A stretch of 55,398 nucleotides of DNA from positions 1 through 55,398 of the IMG/VR virus record IMGVR_UViG_3300032236_000985. The stretch is one strand, 5' to 3'. The notes beneath the pieces are model-generated. The model saw only the letters and a program-made list of their open reading frames with translations. It was not told where the DNA came from and searched no databases. Of the stretch, positions 16,288 through 24,724 are shown piece by piece (the stretch's first letter is position 1; every line of letters starts with the position of its first letter). The position numbers and the translations under genes were made by a program. This DNA is from a virus.

Positions 16288-16334
16288 CCCATCGGGATGG
16301 GCTTGGTTTAAGAGTTGCAAGTAAATTAACTCTT
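16288..16334 (+). other. two tandem RNA hairpins after regA
   Basis: CCCAT-cggg-ATGGG (16288-16301) starts immediately after the regA stop, followed by AAGAGTT...AACTCTT (16310-16334). With the terminator at 16341 they make three hairpins in about 80 nt. They may stabilise the 3' end of the regA message or form a short RNA. Confidence 0.4.
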
Positions 16335-16340
16335 ATTTAA

Positions 16341-16368
16341 AAAGGGGATTAATTTCCCCTTTATTTTT
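16341..16368 (+). terminator. rho-independent terminator after regA
   Basis: AAAGGGGA (16341-16348) pairs with TCCCCTTT (16355-16362) around a 6-nt loop, followed by TATTTTT. It closes the gp45-regA transcription unit. Confidence 0.75.
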
Positions 16369-16393
16369 GCTTGCAAATAATATATACTATATT
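16366..16393 (+). promoter_or_regulatory. possible MotA-type middle promoter
   Basis: TTTGCTTGC (16366-16374), close to the T4 MotA box core TGCTT, is followed 13 bp later by TATATT (16388-16393). It lies straight after the terminator, where a fresh promoter for the deaminase/speD/polymerase unit is needed. No MotA gene is visible in this window. Confidence 0.3.
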
Positions 16394-16408
16394 TTTGGAG
16401 TAAATATT

Positions 16409-16594
16409 ATGAACAAAAAATCCGAAAAGATTGTTAAAGTAAAAAGTATTTTCAATAACGATTACTATTATTCCAGTCCATCCTTTCCTTCAAAAGAAAT
16501 TGATGGTCAGATGTTTATTGGCGTTAAGAAAAATAAAAACGATATTGAAACCTTTTTTATGAAGAAAGACAATCTTGAAATTTGTAGAGATTGA
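16409..16594 (+). CDS. small hypothetical protein
   Basis: 61 residues from ATG 16409, chosen because GGAG lies 9 bp upstream; an earlier in-frame start (16367) falls inside the terminator. The product is basic and polar (NKKSEKIVKVKSIFNNDYYYSSPSFPSKEIDGQMFIGVKKNK), probably a small beta protein. No family is recognised. It is followed one base later by the dCMP deaminase start, suggesting coupled translation and perhaps a role in nucleotide supply. Confidence 0.55.
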   Translation: MNKKSEKIVKVKSIFNNDYYYSSPSFPSKEIDGQMFIGVKKNKNDIETFFMKKDNLEICRD

Positions 16595-16595
16595 A

Positions 16596-17027
16596 ATGAA
16601 ACCTAAACTAATTGATTTTTATATGGATGTTGCTAGAAGAACTTCTCAACTATCGTATGCAGAAAAATTGAAAGTAGGCGCAATCCTGGTAAAGAATGAT
16701 AACATAGTTTCATTTTCTTGGAATGGTACTCCTAGAGGGTGGGATAATGTTTGCGAAGATAAGATTTATATTGATTCTGGTGAATACTCTTTAAAAACTA
16801 AACCTTGCGTTACTCACGCAGAAGAAGCATTGTTAATGAAGATTGCGGCTTCTAATGAATCGGCTGAAGGTTCAACTTTATTCTGTACTCATTCTTGTTG
16901 TATGAGTTGCGCTAAATTAATATATGGTGCAAAGATTAAAGAGTTTTATTATGCCAATGAATATAGAAGTAGAGAAGGAATAGAATTCCTTGAAAAGTGT
17001 GGAATAAAGGTTTTCAAGATCGGTTAA
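16596..17027 (+). CDS. cd: dCMP deaminase
   Basis: 143 residues from ATG 16596, a better start than an upstream TTG. Zinc site: H74-A-E76 with catalytic glutamate, and C102-M-S-C105. The substrate-side loop SWNGTPRGWDNVCE (41-54) is typical of dCMP deaminases (NGxPxGxxNxCE). It converts dCMP to dUMP, the substrate of the ThyX encoded at 44204. Shorter than T4 Cd (193). Confidence 0.88.
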   Translation: MKPKLIDFYMDVARRTSQLSYAEKLKVGAILVKNDNIVSFSWNGTPRGWDNVCEDKIYIDSGEYSLKTKPCVTHAEEALLMKIAASNESAEGSTLFCTHSCCMSCAKLIYGAKIKEFYYANEYRSREGIEFLEKCGIKVFKIG

Positions 17028-17065
17028 TAAATAATACTTTCACGTTGTTAATTAGGGAGAATGCT

Positions 17066-17425
17066 ATGACAGAAAGTAGTTGGGGGTATCATTTAATTCT
17101 TGATGTAAAAGGTTGTGATCTAGTAAAATCTAAAGATCCAATCTATATTGCCGATTTCGTAAAAGAACTTGTTAACCGTATTGATATGGTTCCTTATGGC
17201 GAACCGCAAGTGATCCATTTTGGCGAAGGTGAATTAACTGGTTGGACTGTTTTACAATTCATCCAAACTTCAAACATCATTGCCCACTTTATGGACCATA
17301 ATGGTGATTTGTATTTCGATGTTTTTTCTTGTAAAAATTTCGATAAGCAGATTGTTTTAGATATGTTAGCGGAGTATTTCTCTCCCGAAAACGTTAAACA
17401 TGAATTTTTGATTAGACAAGCATGA
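17066..17425 (+). CDS. speD: SpeD-like S-adenosylmethionine decarboxylase family protein
   Basis: 119 residues from ATG 17066, with AGGGAGA upstream. The half-size SpeD pattern is visible: WGYHLILDVKGCD, then a long helix, PYGEPQVIHFGEGELTGWT, the processing-site region QTSNIIAHF and FDVFSCKNFD. By alignment to bacterial SpeD, Ser69 would become the pyruvoyl group, H74 and C89 match catalytic residues, but the usual E-S-H around the cleavage serine is T-S-N. SpeD homologues are known in marine T4-like phages; some relatives have become arginine or ornithine decarboxylases. It makes either decarboxylated SAM for spermidine or a diamine. It sits in the replication block, next to the polymerase. 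Confidence 0.72.
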   Translation: MTESSWGYHLILDVKGCDLVKSKDPIYIADFVKELVNRIDMVPYGEPQVIHFGEGELTGWTVLQFIQTSNIIAHFMDHNGDLYFDVFSCKNFDKQIVLDMLAEYFSPENVKHEFLIRQA

Positions 17426-17432
17426 GGCTATT

Positions 17433-17741
17433 ATGAGTGCGAATATTAAGTGTGTTAGATTAGTTACTGGCGAAGATATTATTTGTGATCTGGTTGAAAA
17501 TACCGATTCATATACTTTCAATAATCCAGTGCAATTAGGTATGGTTCCTTCGCAGACTACTGGGCAACCAACCTTTGGGTTTGTTCCTTTCCCAGTATAT
17601 GGTAAGGATAAGAAAGATTTTTCTATGGAGATTTCAAAGCGTCACGTTGTATTCGTAACGGAAGCTGTCGATGAATTTATTACCCAGTATAGGTCTATGA
17701 ATTCGGGTATCGTTACTCCTTCGCAGGGACTTATTGTTTAA
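17433..17741 (+). CDS. small conserved T4-like phage protein, Sm-like fold (paralogue 2)
   Basis: 102 residues beginning with KCVRLVTGEDIICDLVEN, then a beta-rich middle (NPVQLGMVP...FGFVPFPVYG) and a closing VVFVTEAVDEFITQYRSMNSGI helix. It shares its opening and closing patterns with the protein at 5484-5834. The compact barrel suggests an Sm/LSm-like fold; function is not known. It sits directly before the DNA polymerase gene, 7 bp after speD. Confidence 0.5.
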   Translation: MSANIKCVRLVTGEDIICDLVENTDSYTFNNPVQLGMVPSQTTGQPTFGFVPFPVYGKDKKDFSMEISKRHVVFVTEAVDEFITQYRSMNSGIVTPSQGLIV

Positions 17742-17759
17742 GTCTTTGCGGAGATACAA

Positions 17760-20321
17760 ATGAGTGATGATTTTTATCTGAGCGCCAAAGTTTATGGCGA
17801 CAACATTTTGTATCGCGGATGGAGAAACGGAAAGAAGATTAGTTCTAAAATTCCGTATTCTCCCTCTATTTTCATTCCAACAAATGAAGAAACAAAATAC
17901 AAAACTCTGTACAACGAACCTCTGAAGAAGATTAAGCCAGGTTCTATTAAAAAGACTAGAGAATATGTGAAGAAGTATGAGTCTGTAGAGAATTTCAAAA
18001 TCTACGGAAATACTAAATTTGAGTATTGTCTTATATCCGATCTTTTCCCAGATACCATCAACTGGGATATTAAAAAGATCAGAATAGGGATTGTGGATAT
18101 CGAAGTAAATTCAGATCCAGAAACTGGAGGATTTTCTAAACCGCATGATCCATTCCAGCCTATTATTTCTATTGCATATAAAATTCTTGGCGAAAACAAG
18201 ACTTATCTTTTAGGATATGATGATTTCGATCCTGCTGAAAATGTAGTGTATATTAAATGCAGAGACGAATATGATCTTTCAAAGAAATTTATTGATGTTT
18301 GGAGTCTAGATTATCCAGATGTTATTTCTGGTTGGAATAGCGATAATTTCGACTTAACCTATATGATCAATAGATTCAATAAGATCATTGGCGAAAAGGA
18401 AACGAGGAGAATGTCTCCTTGGGGAATTATTACAAATAGAGTTGTAAAAAGATACAATCCAAAATTTAACAGATTTGAGGAAGATAATTTCTATAATATC
18501 TATGGGGTTGCTTCGCTTGATTATCTTGAAGTATTCAAAAAGTATCATCCTGATGGAAAATCCCAAGAGCAATATAAGTTAGACTTTATTGCAGAAACTC
18601 AGATTGGCCAGAGAAAGGTTGAGTATGAAGGAACTCTGCATCAGCTTTATACTAGAGATAAACAAAAGTTTTACGAATATAACATTCAAGATGTTAATCT
18701 GATTGAACAGTTAGATAATAAATTTAATCTATTTTATCTCGTATTGGCACTTGCGTTTTATACTAAGACAAATTTCGAAGATCCATATCATCAAACCAGA
18801 TTGGGTGATGCTCTTTGTTATAATAACTTAAAAGCAAAGAATATTCAGGTTCCTAATTTTAACGATAATGAGGCTTTGGAATATGCTGGAGGATTTGTAA
18901 AGAAACCTTTACTTGGATTCTATAAATGGCCAGCAACTGTTGACGCAACAAGCCTATATCCTTCTGTAATTAATGGATTCAATATTAGTCCCGAGACTAT
19001 TGTTAATCCTAAAGATTATACGGATAATATGCGTAGAATATTATCACAAGGATTATCTGTTGATTCGATTTTGAATAAACAAGTTGATCTAACGGGACTT
19101 GTTGAAGATAAAGTTTGTTTGGCTCCAAATGGTCAATTCTTTAGGACGGATATCAGAGGGTTTATTCCTGACATCGTTGAAGACCTCTTCAATAAAAGAA
19201 GAGAATATAAAAAGACAATGTTGGATTATGAAAAAGACCTTGAAGTAGCTAAAAAGAATGGAACAGATACGAAGGAATTATTGAACAATATTGCAAAATA
19301 TAATGCGTTACAAACAGCAACTAAGTTGGTTGCTAACTCAGTATATGGAGCGTTGGGTAGTAAGTATTTCAGATTCTATGATTCTAAGCTAGCAGAAGCA
19401 ATTACTTTGTCTGGACAACTAGCGAATAAATGGACAGCTAAGAATTTAAATGATTTCTTTAATACGTTATTGAAATCTGATAAGGATTATATTCTGTTTA
19501 TGGATACCGATTCTTGCGGAATTTATATGGGTGAATTGGTAGATAAATTTATTCCAAAAGAAAAGACGAGAGAAGAAATAGTACGAATTCTTTATAGAAT
19601 GATTACTGAAAAGATTCAGCCAAAGATCGATGATTTCTGTTCTGAACTTGGTACGCTACTAAACGTCTATAAGAATACTATTTCTTACAAATTGGAAAAG
19701 ATTTGTTCTTCTGGTATCTTTGTCGCTAAGAAGAGATACGCTCTAAACGTATTTGCTAATGAAGGCGTATTTTACAACGAACCTAAGATCAAGGTAACGG
19801 GGTTAGAAATTGTTAAATCTTCAACCCCTGCTATTGTAAGAGATGCCTTGAAGAATTGTATTAAAATTATTCTGGACGGTACTGAAGACGATTTAAAAGA
19901 ATACTTACTTGAGTTTAAATCTACGTTTAACAGTATGCCAATTGAGAAAATATCTTTTCCAAGAGGCGTAAAGGGTATGGACAAATATTATAGTTCTTCC
20001 TTTATATATGGCGATAAAACCCCAATTCATGTGCGAGGAAGTTTATTATTTAACCATTATCTTGAAGAAAAAGGATTACACGCTACTTACGAGCAGATTA
20101 AGGAATCCGATAAGATAAAATATTGTTATCTTAAACTTCCTAATCCAATTAGAGAAGATGTTATCTCTTTTCCTGAAAAACTACCAAAAGAATTTGGTTT
20201 AGATCCATATATCGATTATGATACAATGTGGAATAAAACATTTGTCGAACCTATCAGTTCAGTAACTGAACTCATTGGTTGGGAACTTGAAAAACGTAAT
20301 AAAATAGATGATTTCTTTTAA
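17760..20321 (+). CDS. 43: family B DNA polymerase (gp43-like)
   Basis: 853 residues (T4 gp43 898). 3'-5' exonuclease: Exo I D113-I-E115 and Exo II GWNSDNFD. Polymerase: motif A DATSLYPS with D395, motif B KLVANSVYGALGSKYFRFYD, and motif C DTD (582-584). The C-terminus KIDDFF is a sliding-clamp-binding tail like that of RB69/T4 polymerases, and its last five residues have the same form as those of the dioxygenase and transferase at the left edge. RegA probably controls it, as in T4. Confidence 0.96.
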   Translation: MSDDFYLSAKVYGDNILYRGWRNGKKISSKIPYSPSIFIPTNEETKYKTLYNEPLKKIKPGSIKKTREYVKKYESVENFKIYGNTKFEYCLISDLFPDTINWDIKKIRIGIVDIEVNSDPETGGFSKPHDPFQPIISIAYKILGENKTYLLGYDDFDPAENVVYIKCRDEYDLSKKFIDVWSLDYPDVISGWNSDNFDLTYMINRFNKIIGEKETRRMSPWGIITNRVVKRYNPKFNRFEEDNFYNIYGVASLDYLEVFKKYHPDGKSQEQYKLDFIAETQIGQRKVEYEGTLHQLYTRDKQKFYEYNIQDVNLIEQLDNKFNLFYLVLALAFYTKTNFEDPYHQTRLGDALCYNNLKAKNIQVPNFNDNEALEYAGGFVKKPLLGFYKWPATVDATSLYPSVINGFNISPETIVNPKDYTDNMRRILSQGLSVDSILNKQVDLTGLVEDKVCLAPNGQFFRTDIRGFIPDIVEDLFNKRREYKKTMLDYEKDLEVAKKNGTDTKELLNNIAKYNALQTATKLVANSVYGALGSKYFRFYDSKLAEAITLSGQLANKWTAKNLNDFFNTLLKSDKDYILFMDTDSCGIYMGELVDKFIPKEKTREEIVRILYRMITEKIQPKIDDFCSELGTLLNVYKNTISYKLEKICSSGIFVAKKRYALNVFANEGVFYNEPKIKVTGLEIVKSSTPAIVRDALKNCIKIILDGTEDDLKEYLLEFKSTFNSMPIEKISFPRGVKGMDKYYSSSFIYGDKTPIHVRGSLLFNHYLEEKGLHATYEQIKESDKIKYCYLKLPNPIREDVISFPEKLPKEFGLDPYIDYDTMWNKTFVEPISSVTELIGWELEKRNKIDDFF

Positions 20322-20332
20322 TTGGTGTAGAT

Positions 20333-20731
20333 ATGAATGATGATATGATTGCGAATTGGTCCTGTTTTGGTATTAATAAATTAGGAATATCTCTTGTTAA
20401 ATATACTCTTGATGATAGTGATGTATATAACGCTCAGATTACTTTTTTCTTAGATGATGCTAAAGAATATAAGAGTATTGAAGATAGGAAATCTATAAGT
20501 TTCCTTACAGATATGGTTATGTCATGTCCTAAATGTTTAGCAATGACTCTTGTTGATATGTATTCTACAATGTTCAGCGAAGCGACTATTGCGGCTATTG
20601 TTAGTATTTTTGATTCTGAAGGTAAACATATTGAATCTCTTAATCTAAATGAAGATTTTGATGATCATGTATCTGATAGTGAACTTGATGATGAAGATTT
20701 AAAAATTCCTGAGAATAGAACATTACATTGA
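20333..20731 (+). CDS. hypothetical protein
   Basis: 132 residues. A hydrophilic, acidic protein with a central helix pair (FLTDMVMSCPKCLAMTLVDMYSTMFSEATIAAIVSIF) and a very acidic C-terminus (DFDDHVSDSELDDEDLK). The CPKC pair is too isolated to be called a zinc site. No family recognised. It lies 11 bp after gp43 and before a hairpin, so it ends the polymerase transcription unit. Confidence 0.55.
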   Translation: MNDDMIANWSCFGINKLGISLVKYTLDDSDVYNAQITFFLDDAKEYKSIEDRKSISFLTDMVMSCPKCLAMTLVDMYSTMFSEATIAAIVSIFDSEGKHIESLNLNEDFDDHVSDSELDDEDLKIPENRTLH

Positions 20732-20746
20732 TATAAGTATAGATGA

Positions 20747-20763
20747 GAGGGGTAGTTCCCCTC
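20747..20763. terminator. GC hairpin between the polymerase unit and uvsX
   Basis: GAGGGG-TAGTT-CCCCTC, a strong 6-bp stem, unusually GC-rich for this genome. It is followed by ATTAAAA rather than a T run, so it may be a weak terminator or a 3'-end/5'-leader stabiliser. Confidence 0.4.
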
Positions 20764-20794
20764 ATTAAAACAATCAACAAACAAAAGGTGTAAA

Positions 20795-21877
20795 ATGAGT
20801 AAACTAATGGATAAGTTAAAATCCGCTGGGTCTATTAAACAGACCTCAATTCTTTCCGAATCGTTGTTTTTCAACGAAAAGGAAACCGTACCAACCGAAG
20901 TTCCTATTATTAACATTGGTCTATCAAGTAGACTTGATGGCGGATTATCTTCTGGTCTGACATTCCTTGCTGGTCCGTCAAAGCATTTCAAGTCTCTTCT
21001 TGGGTTGCTATTGGTTAAGTCATATCTAGACAAGTACAAAGACGCTATCTGTCTTTTCTATGACTCTGAATTTGGTATCACGCCAGATTATATTACTGCT
21101 AACGGTATTGATACAAATAGAGTTCTACATATTCCTATTGAGCATTTAGAACAATTTAAATTTGATATCTCTAAACGTCTTGAAGAAATTGAACGAGGCG
21201 ATAAGGTTATCATTTTCGTAGACTCTGTAGGTAATCTTGCTTCAAAGAAAGAAGTCGAAGATGCCCTTGATGAGAAGTCTGTTGCAGATATGTCAAGAGC
21301 AAAGGTCATGAAGTCTCTTTGGAGAATCGTAACTCCTCATTTGACTACGAAGGATATTCCTTGCGTTGCTGTAAATCATACTTACCAAACAATGGAAATG
21401 TATTCTAAGACAATTATGTCTGGCGGTACTGGCGGTATGTATTCAGCAAATCAAGTTCTTGTTATTGGAAAGTCGCAAGAAAAGGATGGTACTGAATTAT
21501 CGGGATTTAATTTCACAATTAATATCGAAAAATCTAGATTTGTTAGAGAAAAGTCAAAGTTTACTTTTACCGTAACTTTTGAAGGTGGTATTAATAAGTG
21601 GTCAGGATTAATGGATATTGCTCTTGATCTTGGTTTCTGCGCTAAACCAAAACAAGGTTGGTATGCTAAGGTTGATTTGGATTCTGGTGAAATTGAAGAA
21701 AAGAATTACAGATTAAAAGATACGAATAATAAAGAATTCTGGGGACCAATTCTTGCATCAAAGGCATTTAATGATGCCGTACATAACAAGTATGGGGTTT
21801 CTAGTGGAACTTTATTGACTTCTGATGATATTAATAATGAATATGATGATGAAGATGGAGGCGAAGATTATGTATGA
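20795..21877 (+). CDS. uvsX: UvsX RecA-like recombinase
   Basis: 360 residues (T4 UvsX 391). RecA core with a Walker A of the UvsX type, GPSKHFKS (60-67), Walker B IIFVDSVGNL, the L1/L2 DNA loops (AVNHTYQT...SGGTGGMYSANQ) and a C-terminal acidic tail DDEDGGEDY. It catalyses strand exchange with UvsY as mediator. Ribosome site AAAGGTG. Overlaps the next gene by 8 bp. Confidence 0.95.
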   Translation: MSKLMDKLKSAGSIKQTSILSESLFFNEKETVPTEVPIINIGLSSRLDGGLSSGLTFLAGPSKHFKSLLGLLLVKSYLDKYKDAICLFYDSEFGITPDYITANGIDTNRVLHIPIEHLEQFKFDISKRLEEIERGDKVIIFVDSVGNLASKKEVEDALDEKSVADMSRAKVMKSLWRIVTPHLTTKDIPCVAVNHTYQTMEMYSKTIMSGGTGGMYSANQVLVIGKSQEKDGTELSGFNFTINIEKSRFVREKSKFTFTVTFEGGINKWSGLMDIALDLGFCAKPKQGWYAKVDLDSGEIEEKNYRLKDTNNKEFWGPILASKAFNDAVHNKYGVSSGTLLTSDDINNEYDDEDGGEDYV

Positions 21878-22172
21878 AGCTAATTATGAATTGAAAGAAG
21901 ATGTTGATTATGAATTCGTTTACAGCGAAGAAGAACCAGAAGCAGCTGTTAAGTTTATTACTGGCGATTTTCCTGGCGTTTCGGTAAGATTCGGAAACGT
22001 ATCCTTAAAGGAAGATGAAGGCGAAGCGTATTTAGATTTTAAGTTTTCTGTTGTTGATAATAATGGTTCTTTGTTTTTGGAAGAAAATGAAGAGTTTAAG
22101 AACTACTTGGGGGATGTATTGACTTCTATTATATGGAATAATATTATTAAAGAACAGTCAGAAACCAAGTAA
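21870..22172 (+). CDS. gp40-like head vertex assembly chaperone candidate
   Basis: 100 residues from ATG 21870, inside the end of uvsX; an earlier ATG adds a low-complexity extension and lacks a ribosome site. The sequence is acidic with alternating strands (KFITGDFPGVSVRFGNVSLKEDEGEAYLDFKFSVV). In T4, gp40 lies exactly here, between uvsX and gp41, and has similar size (114). The call is mainly by synteny; sequence support is modest. Confidence 0.48.
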   Translation: MYEANYELKEDVDYEFVYSEEEPEAAVKFITGDFPGVSVRFGNVSLKEDEGEAYLDFKFSVVDNNGSLFLEENEEFKNYLGDVLTSIIWNNIIKEQSETK

Positions 22173-22181
22173 GAGGTAATC

Positions 22182-23558
22182 GTGAGAATTGAACATGTTA
22201 TTTTGAAATCTTTGATCTTTAATGAAGATTATACAAGAAAAGTACTGCCTTTTTTGAAAGAAGACTATTTTGGCGATAGAGTTGAGCGATTGGTATTTAA
22301 TGAGATTGATTCTTACGTATCGAAATACAACTCTACTCCAACATATGAATCTTTAGTTATTGAAGTTAATAATAAAAAAATAACTGATGATGAGTATAGA
22401 GAATCAATCGAATTATTAAATGAGTTTAATGATCATAAATCAGAAACAAGTAAAGAAGATTGGTTGATTACTGAAACTGAAAAGTTTTGTCAAGATAGAG
22501 CCATTCTTAATGGCGTCAGAGAAGCAATTACCATCCTTGATGGTAAAAGTAAAACTCATGACAAGGGAGCGATTCCTGATATCTTGACTAAAGCTTTATC
22601 AGTTAGTTTTGATAGTAATATCGGTCACGATTATATTGATGACTTTGAATCTAGGTATGATTTCTATCACAAACAAGAAGAAAAGATTCCATTTGATTTA
22701 GATTATCTTAATAAGATAACTAAGGGAGGACTTCCGAAGAAGAGTCTTAACATTATTCTTGCGGGTCCAGGGGTTGGTAAGAGTCTTTTGATGTGTCACC
22801 ATTCTGCTACTTGTTTAATGCAGGGACGTAATGTTTTATACATTACTATGGAAATGGCAGAAGAAAGAATTGCAGAAAGAATTGATGCTAATCTATTAAA
22901 CGTCACCGTTGATGATTTACAGAAACTTGGGAAAGATGATTATTCGAAACGAGTTTCCAAATTAAAGACTGGTAAAATTGGTAAGTTAATTATAAAGGAA
23001 TATCCAACAGCTTCTGCAAGCGTTAACCATTTCAGAGCATTATTAAATGAACTTAATCTGAAAAAGAACTTTAGACCAGAAATTCTAGTAATTGATTATA
23101 TGAATATCTGTGCTTCTGCTAGGTTGAAGATGGGCGCAACGGTTAATTCTTATGCGTTTGTTAAAAGTATTGCAGAAGAATTAAGAGGATTAGCTGTAGA
23201 GTTTAATGTACCAATCCTTACTGCTTCTCAGTTAACCCGAAGCGGAGCGGCAAGTTCTGATCCCGGTATGGATGATGTTTCTGAATCTTTTGGCGTTGCA
23301 GCAACTGCTGATATGATGTTTGCTCTTATTTCTACTGAAGAACTTGAACAACTTAACCAGATAATGATTAAGCAAATTAAGAATAGATATTATGATCCGA
23401 CTAAGAATAAGCGATTTGTTATTGGCGTCGATAGATCTAAAATGAAACTTTATGATGCCGAAGCTTCTGCTCAACATGGTATTGTAGATTCTGGACAACC
23501 AGAAATGGATAATAAACAAAAGTTCAATAAGAAATCATTTGACGAATTCAAGTTCTAG
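22182..23558 (+). CDS. 41: gp41-like DnaB-family replicative helicase
   Basis: 458 residues from a GTG start with AAGAGG upstream (T4 gp41 475). The C-terminal RecA-like ATPase has Walker A GPGVGKS (195-201), ITMEMAEERIAERID (H1a region), Walker B ILVIDYMN, and the QLTRSG motif H3. The N-terminal domain is helical. It unwinds DNA ahead of the polymerase and partners gp61 primase, whose gene is not next to it here but 19.6 kb away, beyond the glycan island and head genes. Confidence 0.94.
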   Translation: MRIEHVILKSLIFNEDYTRKVLPFLKEDYFGDRVERLVFNEIDSYVSKYNSTPTYESLVIEVNNKKITDDEYRESIELLNEFNDHKSETSKEDWLITETEKFCQDRAILNGVREAITILDGKSKTHDKGAIPDILTKALSVSFDSNIGHDYIDDFESRYDFYHKQEEKIPFDLDYLNKITKGGLPKKSLNIILAGPGVGKSLLMCHHSATCLMQGRNVLYITMEMAEERIAERIDANLLNVTVDDLQKLGKDDYSKRVSKLKTGKIGKLIIKEYPTASASVNHFRALLNELNLKKNFRPEILVIDYMNICASARLKMGATVNSYAFVKSIAEELRGLAVEFNVPILTASQLTRSGAASSDPGMDDVSESFGVAATADMMFALISTEELEQLNQIMIKQIKNRYYDPTKNKRFVIGVDRSKMKLYDAEASAQHGIVDSGQPEMDNKQKFNKKSFDEFKF

Positions 23559-23573
23559 TTATATACTAGGATA

Positions 23574-23990
23574 ATGAAAATAGATTTGAAAATTATTGAA
23601 AATTTGAAAATTCTCACAAGGACGTCAACTCATCCGTCGGTATGGGTTGCGTCCTGTCTTGTTCATAGGAATAAAATAATTTCCTATGGCATTAATTGTA
23701 TGAAATCGCATCCTTATCAAAAAAAGTACGGTAGGAATGAAGAGGCCATATACTTTCACGCTGAAACCTTGGCAATATATACTGCAGACAAAAAACTTGG
23801 ATTCGATAAGTTTGAGAATTCAATCCTTTATGTTTGTAGATTAAAATATGAATCCACCGAGAAACTATCTTTGGTGAATGGAATGGCAAAGCCTTGCGAT
23901 GGCTGCATGCGTTGTATACAAGATTATCGCATTAAATCTGTGATATATACGATGGATGAACAAGATAATTATGGAGTTATGGTGATATGA
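23574..23990 (+). CDS. second cytidine/deoxycytidylate deaminase-family protein
   Basis: 138 residues of the CDA fold. Zinc motif H62-A-E64 with T following, and PC108DGC111MRCI. It differs clearly from the dCMP deaminase at 16596: no NGxPxG loop, and instead an N-terminal HPSVWVASCLVHRNKIISYGIN segment as in ComEB-like or orphan phage deaminases. The substrate is unknown; a free nucleotide, a tRNA base or a modified base are possible. Overlaps the first glycosyltransferase of the island by 4 bp (ATGA). Confidence 0.75.
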   Translation: MKIDLKIIENLKILTRTSTHPSVWVASCLVHRNKIISYGINCMKSHPYQKKYGRNEEAIYFHAETLAIYTADKKLGFDKFENSILYVCRLKYESTEKLSLVNGMAKPCDGCMRCIQDYRIKSVIYTMDEQDNYGVMVI

Positions 23991-24724
23991 AACAAGCAGC
24001 AATTATTATTCCTACTACTGGAAACTCTAAGGTTGAGTATGCAGTCGAATCTGCGTTAAAACAAACCTATAAAAATACTAAAGTCTATCTGATTATTGAT
24101 GGATCGGAACATTCTTATAAAGTAGATAGGACTGATTGGGATTTGGATCTTGATTATGAACAACGCGATAGGTTATTAATCTATGAATTGGAAGAAAATA
24201 CTGGCGCCAATGGTCAAAACGGACATAGAATCTATTCTGCTATGTCTTTCTTATCAAATGCAGATTATCTTTTTTATCTAGATCAAGATTGTTGGTTTGA
24301 TGAAAATCATGTAGAATCTTGTATTAAATTACTTGAAACAAAAGATTTGGATTGGGTATATTCTTTACGAAAAATTCATTCAAAATCTGCTGGATATTTA
24401 TGTAATGATGACTGCGAGAGTCTAGGAATGTATGCTCCAGTATTCGATTACCAATTAGTTGATACAAATTGTTATTGTATTAAACGAGAAGTTGCTATGA
24501 TGGTTGCTCCTTATTTTGTAGGAGGTTGGGGACATGATAGAAGATATTTACAAGTCCTTGCTACAAACTTTAAGAAGTTTGACTGTACTGGAAAATATAC
24601 TACTAATTACAGATTAGGTGGCGATAATAATTTGACTGGTGCATTTTGGGAAGCAGGAAACGCAAAAGTGGAAGAATTATATAAAGATAAAGAATTTCCT
24701 TGGAGAAAAAATAGTGAAATGTGA
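23987..24724 (+). CDS. family 2 glycosyltransferase
   Basis: 245 residues of GT-A fold: IIIPTTGNSKVEYAVESALKQTYKN is the standard GT2 nucleotide-binding opening, followed by ENTGANGQNGHRIYSAM and the metal-binding LDQDCWF (DQD). The C-terminal acceptor half contains GGWGHDRRY. First glycosyltransferase of the 13-kb glycan island. Donor and acceptor are unknown. Confidence 0.82.
   Translation: MKQAAIIIPTTGNSKVEYAVESALKQTYKNTKVYLIIDGSEHSYKVDRTDWDLDLDYEQRDRLLIYELEENTGANGQNGHRIYSAMSFLSNADYLFYLDQDCWFDENHVESCIKLLETKDLDWVYSLRKIHSKSAGYLCNDDCESLGMYAPVFDYQLVDTNCYCIKREVAMMVAPYFVGGWGHDRRYLQVLATNFKKFDCTGKYTTNYRLGGDNNLTGAFWEAGNAKVEELYKDKEFPWRKNSEM

Noticed and set aside
16367-16408. Upstream start for the small gene at 16409
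   Set aside because: It would place the start inside the terminator U tract with no ribosome site; ATG 16409 has GGAG upstream.
20665-21309. Minus-strand ORFs over the start of uvsX
   Set aside because: uvsX has a strong ribosome site and complete RecA motifs; the antisense frames are low-complexity shadows.
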